Below, piece by piece: positions 7,118 through 11,436 of a stretch of 11,436 nucleotides of DNA; positions within the stretch are counted from its first letter, which is position 1; the number at the start of each line of letters is the position of its first letter. Both the position numbers and the translations under genes were made by a program. Under the pieces are notes generated by a model. That model searched no databases. It was not told the DNA's origin and worked only from the letters and a program-made list of their open reading frames with translations. The stretch comes from an uncultured Stomatobaculum sp. (GTDB taxonomy: Bacteria > Bacillota > Clostridia > Lachnospirales > Lachnospiraceae), in assembly GCA_938010625.1 (NCBI GenBank), contig CALLVJ010000048.1:1-11436 (forward strand), written 5' to 3'.

Positions 7118-7130
7118 GCGACAATTTTGT
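7110..7130. repeat. Inverted repeat ACAAAAT-N7-ATTTTGT over the -35 position
   Basis: Two perfect 7-base arms, ACAAAAT (7110-7116) and ATTTTGT (7124-7130), are separated by seven bases. The repeat lies in the 103-base gap between the TM1586-type nitroreductase stop and the M14 start, and covers the expected -35 position of the M14 promoter. It could be an operator. It could also be a weak AT-rich hairpin at the end of the upstream transcript, which ends eight bases away at 7139. No regulator gene is adjacent. Confidence 0.5.
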
Positions 7131-7138
7131 TAAGAAGC

Positions 7139-7810
7139 TTAGTCCTTGTGCTCCCCCACAAAGTGGAAATTTTCTTTTCCTGCGCCCTGCTCAAAGAAAT
7201 ATTTGATAATACCGCGATCCACATCGGAGAACGCGCCTGCCTTATAGCTGATTTCCACGCTGTCTCCCTTTCCCTGAATCATGAAAGCCTGTTTGTTTAA
7301 GGCCGTCGGCGCGAGCAGAGCCGCTTCCACACCGCGCGAAAACCACTCTGGCTCTGCGCCCTCATAGCGGCTCACGCGCATCACATCCTTCGAGCGGTGC
7401 GGCTTCCCCTCATTCTTGCCATAGCCAAAGGCAATCACACCATAGAGCTCACCTGTCATCTCTGCCTCGACCTTCTTCATGCTGTAGGTGCCGCCAATCC
7501 ACCAGGTGTTGACGCCCTCCCGCTGGGCGAGCAACAGGAGATCAGCGCCGCAGTAGCCAATATGCTCGGCCGCCTTGCTGCCGTGCGGACCTGCGAGCGC
7601 AATAAAATTCTCAACGCCGCTCGAGAAAAATAAAGTCATACCCGGCCAGAGCTGCAGTTCCTCATTCGCGTGCAAGCTCAAGTTCAGTTCAAACTGCGCA
7701 TTCAACGCTGCAATCCGCGCCTGTAAAACTTCCAGCGTCTCTTCCTCGACAGCCTCATCTGTAAACTGCCGCACGGTGTGCCTCTCTTCGATTGCTTCCC
7801 AAATTGTCAT
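7139..7810 (-). CDS. Nitroreductase family protein, TM1586 type
   Basis: Predicted FMN-dependent oxidoreductase of 223 residues, matching the family named after Thermotoga TM1586 (Pfam TM1586_NiRdase). Supporting features in order are the N-terminal IEERHTVRQF (7-16), GYCGADLLLLAQREGVNTWWIGGTYS (split here only as 85-97 and 98-110), FGYGKNEGKPHRSK (128-141), PEWFSRGVEAALLAPTA (154-170), and the C-terminal RGIIKYFFEQGAGKENF (199-215). The frame is open to 7933, but the ATG at 7810 has GAGG eight bases upstream, ten bases separate it from the preceding gene, and it begins where the family begins. No signal peptide is seen. Natural substrates of this subfamily are not known to me. It is the last gene of the long minus-strand run. 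Confidence 0.9.
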   Translation of the reverse strand: MTIWEAIEERHTVRQFTDEAVEEETLEVLQARIAALNAQFELNLSLHANEELQLWPGMTLFFSSGVENFIALAGPHGSKAAEHIGYCGADLLLLAQREGVNTWWIGGTYSMKKVEAEMTGELYGVIAFGYGKNEGKPHRSKDVMRVSRYEGAEPEWFSRGVEAALLAPTALNKQAFMIQGKGDSVEISYKAGAFSDVDRGIIKYFFEQGAGKENFHFVGEHKD

Positions 7811-7820
7811 ATTGATTTCC

Positions 7821-8639
7821 TCAATGATAGAGCTCCTCTCGTCTGTCCTCAAAACTCGGGAGCTTCTCGCGGACTTCGCGGAGCCGTTCGCTGTCCAGAT
7901 AGACTGGAAAGACGCATTCCCCCTCGCCCGCACTTGTGATCACAACGCCCATCGGATCCACAGCTATGCTCTCCCCCATCCGTATCTTACTGTACTGGTT
8001 GGCTGCGAGCAGATAACAGGTATTCTCAATGGCGCGCGCCTTCGCAAGCGTGCGGAAATGCTCACTCTTTAAGTCACCCTTGACCCAGGCTGAGGGCATG
8101 AGCAGAATCTCCGCCCCTGCTGCGCGCTCTGCTCTTGCGACCTCCGGAAATCGGAGCCCATAGCAGACAAAGAGACCCAGCTTTCCAAACGGACTGTCAA
8201 TCGGCTGGAACAGCCGATCTCCTCTCAAATAGTCATCCGACTCCCGGTAACCAAAAGCATCATAGAGATGCGTCTTCCGATACTGTCCGCGGATTTCTCC
8301 CGTATCGTCCAGAATGAGTGCGCTGTTATAACTGCGATTTTCGCTGTCCGCTATTTCCGCACACTCATAAAAGCCAAAGACTGTCCAGAGCGAAAAGCGG
8401 GCGGCGAGCTCCTGCACGCCGCGGATAAAGTTCCCGTCCCGCGGTTCCGCTGTCTCCGCGCGCCTCTCCCGCGTCATGCCGCGCGAAAACTCCACCATGC
8501 AGGTCTCCGGAAACAGAATCAGCTCCGCCTGAAAGCGCTCCCGCGCCTCCCGCATCATGGCTTCCATCTTGTCCAGATTTTTCGTGGGACTCTCAGTCAC
8601 CGTCATCTGTGCAATGGCAAAGGTAGCCCGCCGCTTCAT
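7821..8639 (-). CDS. Carbon-nitrogen hydrolase (nitrilase superfamily amidase)
   Basis: Cytoplasmic amidase of 272 residues that hydrolyses a C-N amide bond through a Glu-Lys-Cys triad. Visible candidates are E45 in LILFPETCM, K122 in YRKTHLYD, and nucleophile C159 in LFVCYGLRFPE. The surrounding sequence resembles the omega-amidase/Nit branch, which acts on deaminated amide metabolites, but the exact substrate cannot be read. The residue after Cys-Tyr is Gly161, while most relatives have Asp or Glu there; the codon is a clear GGG. The frame is open to 8723, but the ATG at 8639 begins MKRRATFAIAQM, as the family does, and lies one base after the stop of the preceding nitroreductase frame, with GGAG ten bases upstream. 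That spacing implies co-transcription and probably translational coupling. Confidence 0.93.
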   Translation of the reverse strand: MKRRATFAIAQMTVTESPTKNLDKMEAMMREARERFQAELILFPETCMVEFSRGMTRERRAETAEPRDGNFIRGVQELAARFSLWTVFGFYECAEIADSENRSYNSALILDDTGEIRGQYRKTHLYDAFGYRESDDYLRGDRLFQPIDSPFGKLGLFVCYGLRFPEVARAERAAGAEILLMPSAWVKGDLKSEHFRTLAKARAIENTCYLLAANQYSKIRMGESIAVDPMGVVITSAGEGECVFPVYLDSERLREVREKLPSFEDRREELYH

Positions 8640-8640
8640 C

Positions 8641-9162
8641 TCAGAGACGCTCCAGAAGCTCCGACATCGGCCTTCTCTGCTCATGGAGATACGCCGGCCG
8701 CGCATTTTCCGCCCGATATCCAATGGGGAACAACGCGATCAGCTCGCACTCTGCCATCTCCGGAAAAAGCTCTTTTGCGCGGGGCGCGTCAAAATATCCA
8801 ACCCAAGTAGTGCCAAGCCCCTCCGCTTCTATGGCGAGCATAATCTGCGTTGCCACAATACCTGCGTCGATCTCAGCAAAATTTTTCTGATCAAATTCTC
8901 TCACCCAGGCTTCTTTCGCAACTGCCCCAACCACAAGAAAACAAGTAGCTCCAAACGTGCAAGGCGTAATCTCTTTTGCCTTTTCAACTGCCTCCGGGCT
9001 TTCGAGCAAAAACAGGCGAAACGGCTACTCATTGTGTGCGGTCGGCGCAATGCGCGCCGCCTCCAGAATCCGATTCAGCTTTTCCGCCTCTACTTTCCGA
9101 TCACTCAGTTGTCTGCAGGAATAACGTTCACGTGCAAGTTTCAAAAAATTGATTGTCTCCAT
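8641..9162 (-). pseudogene. Nitroreductase interrupted by one in-frame TAG at codon 46
   Basis: From the ATG at 9162 (AGGAGGAG ribosome binding site seven bases upstream) the frame reads METINFLKLARERYSC and on to RIAPTAHNE, then TAG (complement of 9025-9027). It continues in the same frame as PFRLFLLESPEAVEKAKE to a normal TGA at 8641, giving 173 codons in all. Together the two parts form a complete classical nitroreductase, with DAGIVATQIMLAIEAEGLGTTWVGY in the second half (about 110-134) and EQRRPMSELLERL at the end. At the stop the family usually has Gln (NxQPxR), so one C-to-T change (CAG to TAG) explains it. Nothing else is damaged, so inactivation is recent or a base call is wrong. The second half could start only from a poor TTG at 9009 and would lack the N-terminal flavin-binding part. 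Read-through is possible but unsupported. Confidence 0.85.
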
Positions 9163-9184
9163 ACAGTCTCCTCCTCACTCTGCT

Positions 9185-9742
9185 TCAAGAAACTTTCTTT
9201 TTCCGATTCCAAAACAACGGAAATCCCGCGCCGAGCGCCCGGAACTTCTTTCCACTTTTCTGCTCCACCCATCCCGCAAAGCCCGCCGCATCCGCGGGCT
9301 GCAGGGCGCGCATATCGACGACCACTGCGGTCTGCGGATTGCGGAACAGGTAAAAACGCTGCTCATCCCTTGCGAGGCGCATGAGCTCCTCGTAGTGCCA
9401 GGACGCGCTGTCCTCAATCTGAATCTCCTCCTCGGCAAAGCGGTAAATGACATGCGCCTCTGCGTCGCCGCGCTGCTTTAAGACGGCATCCGCCCGCGCC
9501 TTTGCGACGGTATTCCAGCCAAGTAGCAGCCAGACACCGAGGGCAATGCAGAGCACCCGCTGCGGCGTTCCGAGCGCAGAACTGAAACCAAAAGCCGTCA
9601 GCACCGCGCCCATCGCGACTCGGCTCCAGATGCGCAATTTTTCAAATAAAAGGAACTGTGCGCGAAATAATCCCCATACAGCTTCCTCCGTAAATATGGT
9701 CTCTGTCTCGTAGCGCACGCCGCTCTCTCTCCGTTCGTCCAT
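9185..9742 (-). CDS. YcxB-like membrane protein
   Basis: Small membrane protein of 185 residues. The start (MDERRESGVRYETETIFTEE) is typical of YcxB-type proteins. Two adjacent membrane segments (about 42-58 and 61-79) form a hairpin. A cytoplasmic YcxB-like C-terminal domain at about 97-165 contains HYEELMRLARDEQRFYLF, followed by a basic tail ending in NRKKKVS. The family's function is not established. Start ATG 9742 has AGGA about eight bases upstream. It ends 22 bases before the nitroreductase pseudogene and lies 83 bases after the M20 gene, which is the largest gap in this run, so a separate promoter before it cannot be excluded. Assignment rests on overall pattern, not on a catalytic motif. 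Confidence 0.75.
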   Translation of the reverse strand: MDERRESGVRYETETIFTEEAVWGLFRAQFLLFEKLRIWSRVAMGAVLTAFGFSSALGTPQRVLCIALGVWLLLGWNTVAKARADAVLKQRGDAEAHVIYRFAEEEIQIEDSASWHYEELMRLARDEQRFYLFRNPQTAVVVDMRALQPADAAGFAGWVEQKSGKKFRALGAGFPLFWNRKKKVS

Positions 9743-9801
9743 CGTGATTTTCCTCTTGTTGTTGTGCTGTTTTCATTTTGCTACGGTTTCCCACAAAATT
9801 C

Positions 9802-9820
9802 CGTGAATTTTTCGTGAATT
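9802..9820. repeat. Tandem direct repeat CGTGAATT with 11-base period
   Basis: CGTGAATT occurs at 9802-9809 and again at 9813-9820, separated by three bases (TTT). It lies in the 83-base gap just after the M20 amidohydrolase stop and before the YcxB gene. The period of about one helical turn would suit binding of a protein to one face of the DNA, but chance is equally possible. I see no convincing promoter or terminator in the rest of this gap. Confidence 0.4.
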
Positions 9821-9825
9821 CCCCG

Positions 9826-11007
9826 TCAAAGCTCTTCGCCATAACAAAAGGCATAATTGACAAAAAAGCGGACACCAAGCTGCATGGCGCGCTCATCAAT
9901 CCAGAAATGCGGACTGTGATTCGGATAGCGTTTTTCTGCCACCTTGCTGCCACCGCCGAGTGCCAGAAAGCACTTCGGATTCTCATATTTTGCGAAGTCC
10001 TCGCCGCTCATGCGAATACCGCCCGTCTGCAGCTTGTCGCCAAAGATAGGCGCTGCCGCGCGCTGCGCGGTCTCCGTGCAAGCCGGATCGTTGAAGAGTG
10101 GCGGCGGCCCCGGCTCGTAGCGGACGTTTATCTCTGTCTTTGTGCTCCCGCCAATGCCGCGCGCAATCCGCTGTAAAAGTTCCGGGAAGCGCTCTCTGAC
10201 CTCTGTATCAAAACAGCGGCCAGTGCCGAGCAGTACCGCACGATCCGGAATCACATTGGCACTCTGCCCCGCCTGAAACGAGGTCACGCCGAGCAGAGCT
10301 GCGATCTGCGGGTCAAATTCCCGCGCGAGCGCGCGCTGCAGTTCTTCCACAAAAAGGCAGCCCGCCGGAATTGGATCAACCGCGCGCTGTGGCGCTGCGC
10401 CGTGGCCGCCCTTGCCGCAAATTTCCACCCGAAAGGTATCCGAGGCCGCCATCACAGGACCGCTCTGCAAAGTTGCCGTCCCGACTTCCATATCGCCCCA
10501 GATATGAAGACCAATCAGCCGGTCACAGCGATGCACCAGCATATGCTTTTTCATCTGCTCTGCGCCGCTGTTCCGAATTTCCTCCTCAGCAGGCTGAAAG
10601 ATAAACAAAATATCAACCGGAAGCTCTGCCTGCAGTTCCTTGAGCACACGCGCTGCTATCAAAAGCATCGCGAGATGACTGTCATGTCCGCAGGCGTGCA
10701 TGACGCCCTGCGTTTCCGAGGCAAAGGGCAGACCAGTCTCCTCCTGTACCGGCAGCGCATCCATATCCGCGCGCATGCCGAGCAAGGCGCCCTTGCTCTT
10801 TCCGCCATAGAGACGCGCAAGAACCCCTGTCCCCGTCGCGCGCTCTGGCGCCAGACCAAGCGCTTGCAGATATGCCATGATCTTTTCCTGCGTCCGGATT
10901 TCCTCCCAGGATTTTTCCGGATGCGCATGAAAATCCCGTCTCAGCGCCGTGAGTTCTCCCGTATGCTGCGCCACCAGCGCAGCGATTTCTTCCTCCCGCT
11001 CTTTCAT
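9826..11007 (-). CDS. M20 family metallo-amidohydrolase (M20D type, hippurate/N-acyl-amino-acid hydrolase-like)
   Basis: Cytoplasmic metal-dependent amidohydrolase of 393 residues, the usual length. Such enzymes release amino acids from N-acyl or N-aroyl conjugates. The catalytic domain shows RRDFHAHPEKSWEE (23-36), GMRADMDALPVQEETGLPF (77-95), HACGHDSH (104-111; metal ligands C106 and H108), QPAEEE (138-143; E141/E142 as base and ligand) and GLHIWG (166-171; H168). The dimerisation domain begins near GKGGHGAAP (198-206). The C-terminal MSGEDF (333-338) and NHSPHF (363-368; H364) complete the set, so the enzyme looks intact. The exact acyl group and amino acid cannot be read. The ATG overlaps the TGA of the upstream MATE gene by four bases (ATGA), so the two are translationally coupled. 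That raises the idea that enzyme and exporter handle related compounds. Confidence 0.95.
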   Translation of the reverse strand: MKEREEEIAALVAQHTGELTALRRDFHAHPEKSWEEIRTQEKIMAYLQALGLAPERATGTGVLARLYGGKSKGALLGMRADMDALPVQEETGLPFASETQGVMHACGHDSHLAMLLIAARVLKELQAELPVDILFIFQPAEEEIRNSGAEQMKKHMLVHRCDRLIGLHIWGDMEVGTATLQSGPVMAASDTFRVEICGKGGHGAAPQRAVDPIPAGCLFVEELQRALAREFDPQIAALLGVTSFQAGQSANVIPDRAVLLGTGRCFDTEVRERFPELLQRIARGIGGSTKTEINVRYEPGPPPLFNDPACTETAQRAAAPIFGDKLQTGGIRMSGEDFAKYENPKCFLALGGGSKVAEKRYPNHSPHFWIDERAMQLGVRFFVNYAFCYGEEL

Positions 11008-11436
11008 GCCGCTTTTTTCTCCCTTCCCCGCAGCATGCGGATGCCAATACTTGTTACCACAATCTCTGCCGCCGGCATTGCAAGCCAGACGCCTGTCATG
11101 CCAAAGAGTGTGGAGAAGAGCAATAGAAACGGCAGCACAAGGATAATGCCGCGGAGCAGCGACAGAGTCTGTGCCTGCTTATCCCGCGCTGTCGAGACAA
11201 AATACATAATGGTGAGCAGATTAAAGCCGAGAAACAGACAGCTTGTGAAATAGAGACGGAAGCCCCCCACGGCGAGCCGCTGCATCTCTGCATTGCCCTC
11301 GTGATTAAAGAGCGCCGTGATTTCTGCCGGAAAGCCCATGGTTGCGACATAAAAGACTGCCGAGGCAAACCCGATTGCAATCAAGGCGTCGCGGTAGGTG
11401 AGGTGAAGCTTCTCCTGGTCATTCGACGCAAAGAAG
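11004..11436 (-). CDS. MATE family efflux transporter, C-terminal part only
   Basis: The last 143 or so codons of a multidrug and toxin extrusion transporter; the 5' part lies beyond the right edge. The visible chain has about four hydrophobic segments. It includes FPAEITALFNHEGNAEM, GFRLYFTSCLFLGFN, and SLLRGIILVLPFLLLF followed by FGMTGVWLAMPAAE, a pattern characteristic of the C-terminal half of NorM/DinF-like MATE proteins. It ends in a short basic tail (RMLRGREKKAA). MATE proteins export organic cations or other small molecules using Na+ or H+ gradients; the substrate here is unknown. Its stop codon overlaps the M20 start by four bases. Confidence 0.9.
   Translation of the reverse strand, partial: FFASNDQEKLHLTYRDALIAIGFASAVFYVATMGFPAEITALFNHEGNAEMQRLAVGGFRLYFTSCLFLGFNLLTIMYFVSTARDKQAQTLSLLRGIILVLPFLLLFSTLFGMTGVWLAMPAAEIVVTSIGIRMLRGREKKAA

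Noticed and set aside
7811..7933. N-terminal extension of the TM1586-type nitroreductase
   Set aside because: It would overlap the end of the C-N hydrolase gene in another frame; the ATG at 7810 has a good ribosome binding site and matches the family start.
9025..9027. TAG in the nitroreductase read as pyrrolysine or another recoded amino acid
   Set aside because: ilvN ends in TAG as an ordinary stop, no pyrrolysine genes are present, and the position is a conserved Gln rather than a known pyrrolysine site; a CAG-to-TAG change is simpler.
8557..9384. A 275-codon plus-strand open frame
   Set aside because: It is antisense to the C-N hydrolase, nitroreductase and YcxB genes, with a composition unlike a real protein.
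10402..11253. A 283-codon plus-strand open frame
   Set aside because: It is antisense to the intact M20 amidohydrolase and the MATE gene; long shadow frames are expected in GC-rich coding DNA, and no ribosome binding site or family motif is seen.
1..11436. Mobile element, phage, CRISPR or defence island
   Set aside because: No transposase, integrase, terminal repeats, regularly spaced repeats, tRNA-linked boundary or defence-type protein was seen; the genes are metabolic, repair or membrane families with similar base composition throughout.

Overview
The window looks like a chromosomal housekeeping and accessory stretch from a GC-rich member of the Firmicutes. The best guess is the family Lachnospiraceae (class Clostridia). 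This rests on a DUF4317 protein, a Clostridia-type endonuclease III, YitT and YcxB membrane proteins, a TM1586-type nitroreductase and strong GGAGG ribosome binding sites. The assignment is inference from protein families; no rRNA or other taxonomic marker is present. I see no tRNA, rRNA, CRISPR array, insertion sequence, integrase or phage gene.

Layout: (1) Bases 1-1757, minus strand: endonuclease III (nth) followed by a DUF4317 gene that runs off the left edge. (2) Bases 1758-1839: a short divergent promoter region. (3) Bases 1840-3947, plus strand: ilvB and ilvN, the large and small subunits of acetohydroxyacid synthase, and the only plus-strand genes. (4) Bases 3956-3994: a long perfect hairpin between convergent genes. 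(5) Bases 4014-5545, minus strand: a YitT-family membrane protein translationally coupled to a TRIC/UPF0126 membrane protein, with a clear sigma-A-like promoter at 5585-5612. (6) Bases 5679-5745: a composite terminator. (7) Bases 5776-7035, minus strand: a secreted M14 zinc metallopeptidase with its own candidate promoter. (8) Bases 7139-11436, minus strand: a run transcribed in the order MATE transporter (partial), M20 amidohydrolase, YcxB-like membrane protein, nitroreductase pseudogene, carbon-nitrogen hydrolase, TM1586-type nitroreductase.

How the genes work together: ilvBN makes the first common intermediates of branched-chain amino acid synthesis, with feedback control through the ACT domain of IlvN. 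The long minus-strand run combines two amide-bond hydrolases, two FMN-type nitroreductases and an exporter. That could be a small-molecule turnover or detoxification set, but the shared transcription and the substrate are inference.

The most notable observation is a single in-frame TAG at codon 46 of an otherwise intact nitroreductase, at a position where the family usually has glutamine. Other points are a Cys-Tyr-Gly nucleophile motif in the C-N hydrolase, an inverted repeat over the -35 position of the M14 promoter, and an IlvB with histidine at the usual tryptophan position and a short C-terminus. I did not find evidence for a wholly new system.
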